A model generated the notes under the pieces. It made no database searches, had not been told where the DNA came from, and saw nothing but the letters and a program-made list of their open reading frames with translations. This document shows positions 56,274 to 64,000 of a stretch of DNA of 64,000 nucleotides, one piece after another. This DNA comes from an uncultured Bartonella sp. GTDB lineage: Bacteria > Pseudomonadota > Alphaproteobacteria > Rhizobiales > Rhizobiaceae. The DNA lies in the NCBI RefSeq assembly GCF_945277285.1, contig NZ_CALYPR010000001.1, positions 62,001-126,000 of the forward strand, given 5' to 3'. Each line of letters opens with the position of its first letter. The stretch's first letter is position 1. Made by a program: the position numbers and the translations under genes.

Positions 56274-57608
56274 TCAGACAGCCGCACTGAATTGAGCGAT
56301 ATTTTGTTGCCGATAGGTATCAAATAAACTCGCAACAGCGCGCACAAAGGGGCGCCCTTCTTCTGTCATTTCTATAATGCCGTCATGTTCGATTGCAAGG
56401 CCATCAGCAATAATGGGACGCAGACCTTCCAACGCATCCCGAAATTTTTCTTTTCCTCCAAACTTCGACAGGTCAAGCTTGAAGTTACACATCAGCTCGG
56501 CAATCATCGCTGCCCGAAGTCTGTCATCATCGTTTGTTGCGATACCGCGTACTGTTGCCATTTCATCGGCCTCGATTGTGCGGCGATATTGTGCAATACC
56601 CGCTACTGTCTGGGCAAATCCTTCACGAAATTCGGAAATTGATGAACATCCGAAACCAATCAGAACAGGGCAGTCATCGTCGGTATAACCCTGAAAATTA
56701 CGATGCAGGTTATGTTCTTTTGCAGCAATTGCCAAATGGTCGTCAGGAAGTGCAAAATGGTCAATGCCAATCGGCATATATCCCATTTTTACTAGATCTT
56801 TTTCCACCGCCTGTGCCTGATAAAACCGTTCAAGCGGACCGGGCAACAATGCGGCATCGATCAGCTTCTGGTTTGCTCTTCTCTTCGGTAAATGTGCATA
56901 GCCATAACAGGCAATACGGTTTGGTTTATAACCAACAACCGTTTCACATGTCTCATGAAGAGTATCGAGTGTCTGCAACGGAAGACCATAGATCAAATCG
57001 AAATTGATATGTTCAATACCCGCTTCGCGCAAATAACCAACGGAACGTTCAACAACTGCAGCCGGCTGAATACGACCAATTGCTTTTTGTACTTCAGGAT
57101 TGACATCCTGTACGCCAAGGCTGGCACGGTTGACACCTATTTCCACTAAGGTTTCGACAAGCTCATGGGTAACTGTGCGTGGATCCAGCTCGATTGCATG
57201 TTCTGCCTTTTTGTCAAAGACAAAAAACTCGTGGAGCGTATCCATAATAGAACGAAACGATTGCCGTGGCAAAATAGAAGGCGTGCCGCCACCCCAATGC
57301 TGGTGAACAACGCGTGGCTTTCCTTTTAAGTAACGGGCTTGCAGACGGATATCTTTTATCAGACTTTGTGCATAACCAACAATTGCATCATCCTTGACTG
57401 TCGCTTTGGCATGGCAGCCACAATAATAGCAAAGCTGGCGGCAATAGGGAACATGGATATAAAGCGACACCGCCTCTTCCGGTTTGATTTGACCAAGCCA
57501 ATTTGCCCTCTGCTCATCGGTAACGGTCACAAAATCTGCAGCAGTCGGGTAGGACGTGTAACGAGGGACTGCCAATGTCGCATAATGCAACAGTGTTTCC
57601 GTTTTCAT
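56274..57608 (-). CDS. hemN: oxygen-independent coproporphyrinogen III oxidase
   Basis: A 444-residue radical-SAM enzyme of anaerobic haem synthesis. The cluster-binding cysteines are in VPYCRQLCYYCGCHAK (C-x3-C-x2-C plus a fourth), after RYTSYPTAADF; further HemN blocks are HWGGGTPS and ELDPRTV. ATG 57608 has an AAGGA site six bases upstream; the reading to 57623 is not needed. It lies next to the FNR-type regulator on the same strand, and FNR-type control of hemN is well known, though no FNR box was found in the 70-bp gap. Confidence 0.93.
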   Translation of the reverse strand: MKTETLLHYATLAVPRYTSYPTAADFVTVTDEQRANWLGQIKPEEAVSLYIHVPYCRQLCYYCGCHAKATVKDDAIVGYAQSLIKDIRLQARYLKGKPRVVHQHWGGGTPSILPRQSFRSIMDTLHEFFVFDKKAEHAIELDPRTVTHELVETLVEIGVNRASLGVQDVNPEVQKAIGRIQPAAVVERSVGYLREAGIEHINFDLIYGLPLQTLDTLHETCETVVGYKPNRIACYGYAHLPKRRANQKLIDAALLPGPLERFYQAQAVEKDLVKMGYMPIGIDHFALPDDHLAIAAKEHNLHRNFQGYTDDDCPVLIGFGCSSISEFREGFAQTVAGIAQYRRTIEADEMATVRGIATNDDDRLRAAMIAELMCNFKLDLSKFGGKEKFRDALEGLRPIIADGLAIEHDGIIEMTEEGRPFVRAVASLFDTYRQQNIAQFSAAV

Positions 57609-57695
57609 TGCATTTCCTTCCATATTGATGAGCAGAACAACCGCGCAGACCTATATAAATCTGCGAATGACTAACACATAGTCACGGGTTAAGCA

Positions 57696-58469
57696 TTATG
57701 CAACCTCTTCGCCGATAGCCGCTATCTGCTTTAAAGCTGTTTTATCGACAATCTCGACTTCATTAACCGAAACGAGTTTTATCACGCCCTGCACTTTCAA
57801 TTTTGAAAAACAGCGGCTGACAGTTTCGATCGTCAGCCCCAGATGATCGGCAATATCTGTCCGGTTCATGGTCAATGTAAGCGGCTGTGACTTCAAACGA
57901 TTATATTCCATGCGCAAGACCATACCATGAAGAAAACGTGCCACCTTTTCCACCGGAGACAATCTGCTCAGGATCAATTGATTTTCGTAAGATCTTTGCA
58001 AGGCATATTTTACCATATCAAAAATGCGGTCACGAACTACCGGATGTTCACGAAAATAGGCATCAATCGTGAGTCGATTAAAAGCACAGACAACGACAGG
58101 TGTTAATGCTTCAGCTGTCAAGATATGTGGCCCGGAATCGACAAAACCTAAAAAATCGCCGGGAAAAGCAAATCCGGTAATGCAGCGGCGACCGTCATTT
58201 AGGGTTTTGACCAGTCGGACCGAACCCGAAACAATCGTATAAATTTTTTCCCGTGGTCTGCCTTCATGAAAAATCGTCGCCCCTGATGGAAAACTCTCGC
58301 GATGTTTGATTCTTTCAAACTCTTTGAGACTTTCATCATGCAAGGGCGCACACATTGCCAAATCATGGACAGCACAAAATTGACAACGTTCAGTATCCCT
58401 AATTTCATTTGTACAGTGTAAACACTGTCCTTCAATTGTCGAGGTCAAGTCTGATCTTATTAATGACAA
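57696..58469 (-). CDS. fnrN: FNR/FnrN-type oxygen-sensing transcription regulator
   Basis: A 257-residue Crp/Fnr protein. Five N-terminal cysteines (C16, C19, C29, C32, C40) include the FnrN spacing C-x2-C-x7-C, and C128 matches the fourth cluster ligand; together they fit a [4Fe-4S] oxygen sensor. The cyclic-nucleotide-binding fold covers residues about 55-165 and the C-terminal helix-turn-helix has the FNR recognition set in TIETVSRCFSKL (Glu, Ser, Arg). The start is TTG with GAGG nine bases upstream. It lies next to hemN, a typical target. Confidence 0.88.
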   Translation of the reverse strand: MSLIRSDLTSTIEGQCLHCTNEIRDTERCQFCAVHDLAMCAPLHDESLKEFERIKHRESFPSGATIFHEGRPREKIYTIVSGSVRLVKTLNDGRRCITGFAFPGDFLGFVDSGPHILTAEALTPVVVCAFNRLTIDAYFREHPVVRDRIFDMVKYALQRSYENQLILSRLSPVEKVARFLHGMVLRMEYNRLKSQPLTLTMNRTDIADHLGLTIETVSRCFSKLKVQGVIKLVSVNEVEIVDKTALKQIAAIGEEVA

Positions 58470-58532
58470 TGTCGAACACCTCGCTTCGTTCCATATACTT
58501 TATCATAGATAAGACAAAATTTAAAAAAATAA

Positions 58533-59111
58533 TTATATATTTCTACTACCCGGTTTTATAGCCGGTATGGCCGCTAGTTCTGCAGGAATTTGATCGGCCG
58601 GATAGGAAGGAACAGCATATTCGGCAAGCGGAATAAGTGGCACACCGACATCGACTTTTCCGGCGGAGCGATCAACAATACAAGCGGCCGCAACCACGTT
58701 GGCACCTGCCTCGCGCATAGCCTCGATTGTTTCCTTTATTGAAAGGCCTGTTGTTACAATATCTTCCACAATAACCACCCGCGAACGTTTGGGAATATCG
58801 AACCGGCGAAGACGGAATTTCCCGTTTTCCCGTTCAACCCAAATGGATGGCACGCCAAGATGCCGCGACGTTTCATAAGAAGGTATAAGTCCGCCAATAG
58901 CCGGGCCGACAACATAATCAATCTTACCTTCAACCTTTTGACAAATTTCATCTGCAAGAGCCCGACACAACTTTTCCGTCATATCGGCATGCATAAAGAC
59001 TTTTGCTTTTTGCATATAAATACCGCTATGCCGTCCCGAGGTCAAAATAAAATGGCCTTCCAAAATAGCACCGGCTTTCTTAAAAATATCAAGCACTTCT
59101 TGCGTATTCAT
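58533..59111 (-). CDS. pyrE: orotate phosphoribosyltransferase
   Basis: A 192-residue enzyme joining orotate and PRPP in pyrimidine synthesis. The PRPP motif is VVIVEDIVTTGLSIKE near residue 120, and the opening FKKAGAILEGHFILTSGRHS is typical of this class. ATG 59114 would add one Met. It continues the rpoZ-rsh-pyrE order seen in Brucella-type genomes. Confidence 0.94.
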   Translation of the reverse strand: MNTQEVLDIFKKAGAILEGHFILTSGRHSGIYMQKAKVFMHADMTEKLCRALADEICQKVEGKIDYVVGPAIGGLIPSYETSRHLGVPSIWVERENGKFRLRRFDIPKRSRVVIVEDIVTTGLSIKETIEAMREAGANVVAAACIVDRSAGKVDVGVPLIPLAEYAVPSYPADQIPAELAAIPAIKPGSRNI

Positions 59112-59226
59112 CAATAAACCTCTGTTATTGAAGCGGTAAAGCCCGCTTTACATTGTTTTCCAGATTTTATACGGTTTTATCTACCCTTTTCAACCCGAAG
59201 TTTTAGACGAGCCGGCATGTACATTC

Positions 59227-61458
59227 CTATCCATTTACCCGCTGGGCGGTGCTTACCGATGCAGCATCTTTGAGCTGAGCCAGAATTCTATTCAAATGTT
59301 TTAAGTCCCACACTTCAAGGTCAATGATCATTTCGGTAAAATCCGGAGCAGTACGAACCATTGACAAATTTTGGATATTGGCATCGTTGCCTGCTATGGC
59401 CTGTGATACTTCTGCCAAAGACCCCGGTGAATTAATGGCAAGAACAGTAATGCGTGCCGGAAAACGCTCGGTCATTGCCGCATCAATATCCCACCGTACA
59501 TCAATCCAGCGTTCCGGCTGATCATCAAAAGCTTTCAATGCCGGAGACTGGATGGGATAGATAACAATACCGGCACCCGGTTGCATGATGCCAACAATCC
59601 TGTCACCGGGAACTGCACCTTCCGGGGCAAAGCGTACCGGAACATCGCCATGCGTGCCGCGAATCGGCAAAGCATGATTTTCCTGACTTGCAGCATCAGC
59701 CGGCTTTGTTTTATCCCCATCTGGTACCTTGAAAAGCATGCCTTGGGCATTCTGAATGTTGAACCATCCTTCTTCCCGAGGGCCTACCGAAGGCTTTTGT
59801 TGGGCACGGTTATCCTGATAATCGGGATAGACGGCCTTGACAACATCGGCTGATGGCAATTCGCCACGCCCTACGGCTGCAAGCACATCATCAACGTCAA
59901 GACGTGCCAAGCGAGGCAAGACTTTTTTAAGCTCTTCTTTTGAAAATTGTTTGCCTGCCCGCTCGAATGAACGCTCGAGAATACGGGTTCCCAAACCGGA
60001 ATACTGTTTACGCACAGCAGCACGTGTCGCGCGCCTGATTGCAGCACGTGCCTTTCCGGTAACCACGAGCGATTCCCAAGCTGACGGAGGCACCTGAGCT
60101 TTGGAACGGATAATTTCGACTTCATCACCATTGGTAAGCGTTGTCATGAGCGGCATAATGCGCCCGTTGATTTTAACCCCCACACAAGAATCACCAACAT
60201 CAGTGTGGACTGCATAAGCAAAATCAATAGGCGTTGCTCCTTTTGGAAGGGCAATCAGTCGGCCTTTCGGAGTAAAGCAAAAAACCTGATCCTGAAACAA
60301 TTCAAGTTTGGTATGTTCAAGAAACTCTTCCGGATTATCGCCTTCCGACAAAGATTGGATGGTCTGACGCAACCATGCATAGGCATTGGTTTCATTTTCG
60401 AGTTTACTCGGCGAGTTGTTTGAACCACGATCTTTATAGATGGAATGGGCAGCGACGCCATATTCGGCCACCTCATCCATCTCGCGCGTTCTGATTTGCA
60501 GTTCGACACGTTGCCGTGATGGCCCGACGATAGTTGTATGGAGCGAGCGATAGTCATTCTGTTTTGGAATTGAAATATAATCTTTGAACCGCCCGGGAAC
60601 CATAGGCCATGTTGTATGAATAATACCCAAGGCGCGGTAACAGTCTTCAACACTGTCAACGATAACGCGGAAGCCGTAAATATCGGACAATTGCTCGAAT
60701 GAAAGTGCCTTGGTTTCCATTTTTCGGAATACCGAATAGGGCTTTTTCTGCCGGCTTTTGACGTAGGCCTTGATGCCGTGTTCGGAAAATAGCGTAGTGA
60801 GATCTTTTTCAATTGTCGAAAGCAGGTCACGATTGCGTTGCGAAAGATCGGCCAAACGATCGGTTACCGCGCGATAAGCTTCCGGATTCAAATAAAAGAA
60901 TGCACGATCTTCAAGTTCCTCGCGCATATCCTGCATACCCATACGGCCAGCAAGCGGCGCATAGATATCCATTGTTTCTTCGGCAATACGCCGGCGCTTT
61001 TCCTCGCGCATAACACCAAGGGTACGCATATTGTGCAGACGATCGGCAAGCTTTACCAGAAGCACGCGAACATCTTCGGATATGGCTATAAGAAGTTTCC
61101 GCAGATTTTCTGCCTGTATGGCTTTTTTTGAAACAAGATCAAGTTTCTTCAGCTTGGTAAGCCCTTCGACCAGTTTACCTATCTCAGGCCCGAAAAGTTG
61201 GTCGATTTCGGCACGTGTAGCACTTGTGTCTTCAATTGTGTCATGAAGCAGTGCAACGGCAATTGTTGCCTCATCAAGGTGCATGTCTGTGAGGATTGCC
61301 GCCACTTCCAGAGGGTGGGAAAAATAAGGATCACCCGATGCTCTTTTTTGTGAGCCATGTTTCTGCATGGCATAGACATAGGCTTTATTGAGCAATGCCT
61401 CATTAACGTCCGGCTTGTAACGCTGAACACGCTCGACAAGCTCGTACTGACGCATCAT
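59227..61458 (-). CDS. rsh: bifunctional (p)ppGpp synthetase/hydrolase Rsh
   Basis: A 743-residue RelA/SpoT homologue. Hydrolase domain: ALLHDTIEDTSAT near residue 65 (the HD metal site, intact, so hydrolysis is likely functional). Synthetase domain: SRQKKPYSVFRKM and YRSLHTTIVGPSRQR near residues 240-320. A TGS domain (CFTPKGRLIALPKGATPIDFAYAV) and a C-terminal ACT domain (ITVLAINSPGSLAEVSQ) follow. Alphaproteobacteria usually have this single enzyme. ATG 61458 has AAAGGAG nine bases upstream; the reading to 61524 is rejected. Confidence 0.95.
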   Translation of the reverse strand: MMRQYELVERVQRYKPDVNEALLNKAYVYAMQKHGSQKRASGDPYFSHPLEVAAILTDMHLDEATIAVALLHDTIEDTSATRAEIDQLFGPEIGKLVEGLTKLKKLDLVSKKAIQAENLRKLLIAISEDVRVLLVKLADRLHNMRTLGVMREEKRRRIAEETMDIYAPLAGRMGMQDMREELEDRAFFYLNPEAYRAVTDRLADLSQRNRDLLSTIEKDLTTLFSEHGIKAYVKSRQKKPYSVFRKMETKALSFEQLSDIYGFRVIVDSVEDCYRALGIIHTTWPMVPGRFKDYISIPKQNDYRSLHTTIVGPSRQRVELQIRTREMDEVAEYGVAAHSIYKDRGSNNSPSKLENETNAYAWLRQTIQSLSEGDNPEEFLEHTKLELFQDQVFCFTPKGRLIALPKGATPIDFAYAVHTDVGDSCVGVKINGRIMPLMTTLTNGDEVEIIRSKAQVPPSAWESLVVTGKARAAIRRATRAAVRKQYSGLGTRILERSFERAGKQFSKEELKKVLPRLARLDVDDVLAAVGRGELPSADVVKAVYPDYQDNRAQQKPSVGPREEGWFNIQNAQGMLFKVPDGDKTKPADAASQENHALPIRGTHGDVPVRFAPEGAVPGDRIVGIMQPGAGIVIYPIQSPALKAFDDQPERWIDVRWDIDAAMTERFPARITVLAINSPGSLAEVSQAIAGNDANIQNLSMVRTAPDFTEMIIDLEVWDLKHLNRILAQLKDAASVSTAQRVNG

Positions 61459-61593
61459 TCGGGCATACTCCTTTGATCTACAATAATAAAACCTATCATG
61501 TACCCGAAAACATCGATACAACAAGCAAAAAAGTTAAAAAATATGCGCCACCAAGCGGAAGCGCATATAAATACTTAAAAAATGTCGAAACAA

Positions 61594-61998
61594 TCAATAA
61601 TCGTCATTTTTTTCTGGCGCAACCAAGCCTTCAATACCTGCAAGAAGTTCGTCTTCAGACATATGATCGAACGAAACCTTTTCATCCGTCTTATTGCCGT
61701 TGGAACCAAAAACTTCATCCGCCTCGCTGGAATGGCCAAGCAAAGCAGGTTCCGGTTCGGGCTCATCGACTTCAACATGCTTTTGCAATGAATGGATGAG
61801 ATCTTCCTTGAGATCTGCCGGTGACAATGTCTCGTCAGCAATTTCGCGCAAAGCTACAACCGGATTTTTGTCGTTATCACGATCAACAGTGATTTGCGCG
61901 CCTTGTGATATCTGGCGGGCACGATGGGCTGCCAAAAGCACCAGTTCAAAACGGTTATCAACCTTATCAATACAATCTTCTACCGTAACGCGGGCCAT
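61594..61998 (-). CDS. rpoZ: RNA polymerase omega subunit
   Basis: A 134-residue omega: the conserved N-terminal half is [20 protein letters not shown] with RARQISQG, and the acidic C-terminal tail is longer than in E. coli (91 residues), as in other Rhizobiales. It stabilises the beta-prime subunit and is part of the site that binds (p)ppGpp in E. coli. ATG 61998 has AAAGGGG five bases upstream; the much longer reading upstream runs through intergenic DNA. rsh follows. Confidence 0.94.
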   Translation of the reverse strand: MARVTVEDCIDKVDNRFELVLLAAHRARQISQGAQITVDRDNDKNPVVALREIADETLSPADLKEDLIHSLQKHVEVDEPEPEPALLGHSSEADEVFGSNGNKTDEKVSFDHMSEDELLAGIEGLVAPEKNDDY

Positions 61999-62195
61999 AG
62001 ATGCCCCTTTCCTCAGAGTTCGCAAATTGATGGAATTGTGTCTGACATATACAATCCCGAAAAAAAAAACAAGAAAAACTGCATGTAATTGATAATTTTT
62101 CTGAAAACGACTATTGGCAAGCAGCATAAGAGCTGACATATCTAAAGACATTAATTTGTAAATTATGCCGCAAACGGTAAAATGGATATAAAAAT

Positions 62196-62789
62196 ATGTT
62201 TGATCCGAGAGAGAAAATAGCACTCTTCATTGATGGTGCAAACCTCTATGCAACTTCAAAAACACTGGGCTTCGATATTGACTATCGGAAACTATTGAAG
62301 GCTTTCCAGAAGCGTGGCTATTTGTTACGCGCTTATTATTATACTGCATTGGTTGAAGATCAGGAATATTCCTCTATCCGCCCGTTGATCGACTGGCTAG
62401 ACTATAATGGCTACCGCGTCATCACCAAGAATGCCCGCGAATTTACTGATCCGGCAGGCCGCCGGAAAGTCAAGGGAAATATGGATATCGAGCTTGCAGT
62501 CGATGCTATGGAATTGTCGGATTCGGTCGACCATTTTGTTATTTTTTCCGGCGACGGCGATTTCCGTTCTCTCGTTGATGCCCTCCAGCGCAAGGGACGC
62601 AAAGTCAGCGTTGTGTCTACACTTACCACACAACCGGCAATGATTTCTGATGAATTGCGCCGCCAAGCCGACCATTTCATTGATTTGGCGACATTAAAAC
62701 CGGAAATAGGCCGTGCACCGACCGATAAACCACAAAAAGAATATCCTGTCGGCAGTGATGACGATAACGGTAACGATGAATTTTATTAA
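62196..62789 (+). CDS. NYN-domain ribonuclease (LabA/DUF88 family)
   Basis: A 197-residue protein of the PIN-like NYN family. The acidic catalytic set: [14 protein letters not shown] near residue 8, [15 protein letters not shown] and [24 protein letters not shown] proteins are thought to cleave structured RNA. It is divergent from rpoZ-rsh and overlaps the glycosylase gene by one base (TAATG). A charged tail of about 30 residues ends it. Confidence 0.85.
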   Translation: MFDPREKIALFIDGANLYATSKTLGFDIDYRKLLKAFQKRGYLLRAYYYTALVEDQEYSSIRPLIDWLDYNGYRVITKNAREFTDPAGRRKVKGNMDIELAVDAMELSDSVDHFVIFSGDGDFRSLVDALQRKGRKVSVVSTLTTQPAMISDELRRQADHFIDLATLKPEIGRAPTDKPQKEYPVGSDDDNGNDEFY

Positions 62790-63469
62790 TGCTGCAATGT
62801 TCAAACACGATTGTTTCAACATTATGCCCTGAGCCACCGCAAAATTGCGGTTTGTGCCCAAGGCTTCATAGTTTTCTTGAACAATGGCGCAAGAAGGAAC
62901 CGCTTTGGCACAACGGACCGGTCGCGCCTTTTTACCCTACTAGCGGCGTTCAATCGACACGGTTGCTTGTCGTTGGTCTGGCGCCGGGCTTGCGGGGAGC
63001 TAACCGCACCGGACGCCCTTTTACCGGCGATTATGCAGGCGATCTTTTATATTCGACATTGAAAAAATATGGCTTTGCTCGTGGCGTCTTTGAAGCAAGA
63101 GCTGATGACAGTGTGGAACTGATTGAGACAGCGATTGTCAATGCGGTGCGATGTGTGCCGCCAGAAAACAAACCAACAGGTGCTGAAATTAACACCTGTC
63201 GGCAATTTTTTGCACCACTTCTTGATCATCTACCAAATCTTAAAGCTGTTATTACATTGGGCTCGATCGCCCATCAATCAACCGTTCGCGCCCTCGGGGA
63301 AAAGGTCGCATTGCATCCGTTCGGCCATGGCCGCGTGACAGATATCGGGCGTTTACGTATTTTCCCGAGTTATCATTGCTCGCGATATAACACCAATACC
63401 GGTCGCCTTACAGAAGCGATGTTTCATGAAATTTTTGCCGCAGCGCGCGATTATCTTGATAAAAACTGA
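62789..63469 (+). CDS. uracil-DNA glycosylase, family 5 (UDGb type)
   Basis: A 226-residue DNA repair glycosylase. Cysteines near the N-terminus (NCGLCPRLHSFLE) and in NAVRCVPPEN plus TCRQFF make the four-cysteine set that binds an iron-sulfur cluster in family 4/5 enzymes; the active block is VGLAPGLRGANRTGRPFTGD, typical of UDGb, and the far motif is HPFGHGRVTD with SYHCSRYN. The start overlaps the NYN stop. It removes uracil and related bases. Confidence 0.88.
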   Translation: MLQCSNTIVSTLCPEPPQNCGLCPRLHSFLEQWRKKEPLWHNGPVAPFYPTSGVQSTRLLVVGLAPGLRGANRTGRPFTGDYAGDLLYSTLKKYGFARGVFEARADDSVELIETAIVNAVRCVPPENKPTGAEINTCRQFFAPLLDHLPNLKAVITLGSIAHQSTVRALGEKVALHPFGHGRVTDIGRLRIFPSYHCSRYNTNTGRLTEAMFHEIFAAARDYLDKN

Positions 63470-63571
63470 TTGCGGCGTGGTGAAGTGAATAGACAAACAA
63501 CATTTTCGATCTTGCACGAAAAGTTCAACTAATATGAAATATGGCCAGTCTACCCTTATACATACGTAATT

Positions 63572-64000
63572 CTAGCCGCGTTCACGCATAAGACGTGACT
63601 TTTCACGATTCCAGTCGCGTTTCTTTTCAGTTTCGCGTTTATCGTGGATTTTTTTACCGCGCGCCAAAGCTATTTCCAATTTAACCCGGCCACGATCATT
63701 AAAGTAAAGCTTCAGTGGCACAATTGTCATGCCTTCACGCGCCACCGCATTAGCCAAGCGGGACATCTCGTGTTTAGAGATTAACAATTTGCGCAAACGG
63801 CGAGGATCATGATTGAAGCGATTGCCTTGAGTATATTCAGGAATATAGGAATTGATCAGCCAAAACTCGCCATTCTCAAAACTTGCATAGCTTTCAGCGA
63901 TGTTTCCGTGGTGCGAACGCAGTGATTTGACCTCGGTGCCCTGCAAAACAATCCCGGCTTCCAACGTGTTGAGAATTTCATAATTGAAACGTGCCTTGCG
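63572..64000 (-). CDS. smpB: SsrA-binding protein SmpB (5' end beyond the window)
   Basis: At least 143 residues of SmpB, open at the window edge. The family blocks are [20 protein letters not shown] at the edge, [42 protein letters not shown] and the basic C-terminal tail [20 protein letters not shown]. With tmRNA it rescues stalled ribosomes. The start lies beyond base 64000; a shorter start at 63964 (TTG) is only an ORF artefact. Convergent with the glycosylase gene; the ssrA gene itself is not seen. Confidence 0.92.
   Translation of the reverse strand, partial: RKARFNYEILNTLEAGIVLQGTEVKSLRSHHGNIAESYASFENGEFWLINSYIPEYTQGNRFNHDPRRLRKLLISKHEMSRLANAVAREGMTIVPLKLYFNDRGRVKLEIALARGKKIHDKRETEKKRDWNREKSRLMRERG

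Noticed and set aside
57624..57695. FNR box between fnrN and hemN
   Set aside because: Only an isolated half site (ATCAA) is found next to the hemN ribosome site; no TTGAT N4 ATCAA in the gap.
61999..62223. N-terminal extension of rpoZ
   Set aside because: Translates AT-rich intergenic DNA and overlaps the divergent NYN gene; omega begins ARVTVEDC at ATG 61998 with a good ribosome site.
63503..63522. 6-bp stem TTTTCG / CGAAAA between the glycosylase gene and smpB
   Set aside because: Short AT-rich stem without T tract; a chance match is likely.
1..64000. tRNA, rRNA, CRISPR array, insertion sequence, prophage or attachment site
   Set aside because: None was seen: no cloverleaf-like intergenic sequence, no regular repeat-spacer array, no transposase, integrase or phage gene, and no long terminal repeats.

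Overview
The window reads as chromosomal DNA of a Hyphomicrobiales (Rhizobiales) alphaproteobacterium, most likely a member of or relative of the Bartonellaceae. This rests on gene order (fabD-fabG-acpP-fabF-mltG-yicC-gmk, rpsF-rpsR-rplI-dnaB-radA-cvpA-purF, rpoZ-rsh-pyrE and acpS-lepB-rnc-era-recO), on alphaproteobacterial protein types (TIGR02301 family, bifunctional Rsh, short Psd, Atm1-type exporter, FnrN-type regulator) and on moderately AT-rich, gene-dense DNA. A complete-looking HemN and a Cfa make a reduced blood-borne Bartonella less likely than a gut-symbiont-like relative; that is inference from gene content. I see no insertion sequence, prophage, CRISPR array, rRNA or tRNA. The content is overwhelmingly housekeeping.

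Layout. 0.4-4 kb: a YhjE-type MFS transporter converging on two tiny membrane proteins, holC and pepA. 4.4-12 kb: an envelope and maturation operon lptF-lptG-lptD-surA-pdxA-rsmA with touching or overlapping genes. 11.9-13 kb: a decaying membrane zinc-ribbon gene and an orphan coiled-coil ORF. 13.2-21.3 kb (minus strand): gmk, yicC, an 830-bp gene-free gap, mltG, the fatty-acid genes fabF-acpP-fabG-fabD and a PAP2 phosphatase. 21.6-31.9 kb (plus): rpsF-rpsR-DUF2232-rplI, cfa, dnaB-radA, cvpA, purF-SDR. 32.2-41.7 kb (mostly minus): pssA-psd, an Atm1-type exporter, a LysM protein, a LOG-family protein (plus), rarD, DUF421, cysS and a YedK-type protease. 42-43.5 kb: three exported or unknown small proteins. 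43.5-49.9 kb: a HAD phosphatase and pyrC diverging from ygfZ-HD-PTP, then panB-panC and a GlcG-type secreted protein. 50.6-54.8 kb (minus): DUF2062-acpS-lepB-rnc-era-recO. 55-58.5 kb: an Fsr-type exporter, hemN and an FnrN-type oxygen regulator. 58.5-64 kb: pyrE, rsh and rpoZ (minus) diverging from a NYN RNase and type-5 uracil-DNA glycosylase pair, ending in smpB, which is cut by the window edge.

How the genes work together: LptF/G/D and SurA build the outer membrane; Fab proteins, AcpP and AcpS supply acyl chains, and PssA, Psd and Cfa turn them into and modify phospholipids; Rnc, Era, RsmA, YicC and SmpB serve rRNA maturation and RNA quality control; PurF, PyrC, PyrE and Gmk serve nucleotide synthesis; Rsh with RpoZ connects nutrition to transcription. 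The less ordinary items are the gene broken by three homopolymer deletions (11945-12569), a 12-bp perfect hairpin inside the start of cfa, a row of three hairpins between cfa and dnaB, and several overlapping pairs of poorly characterised genes.
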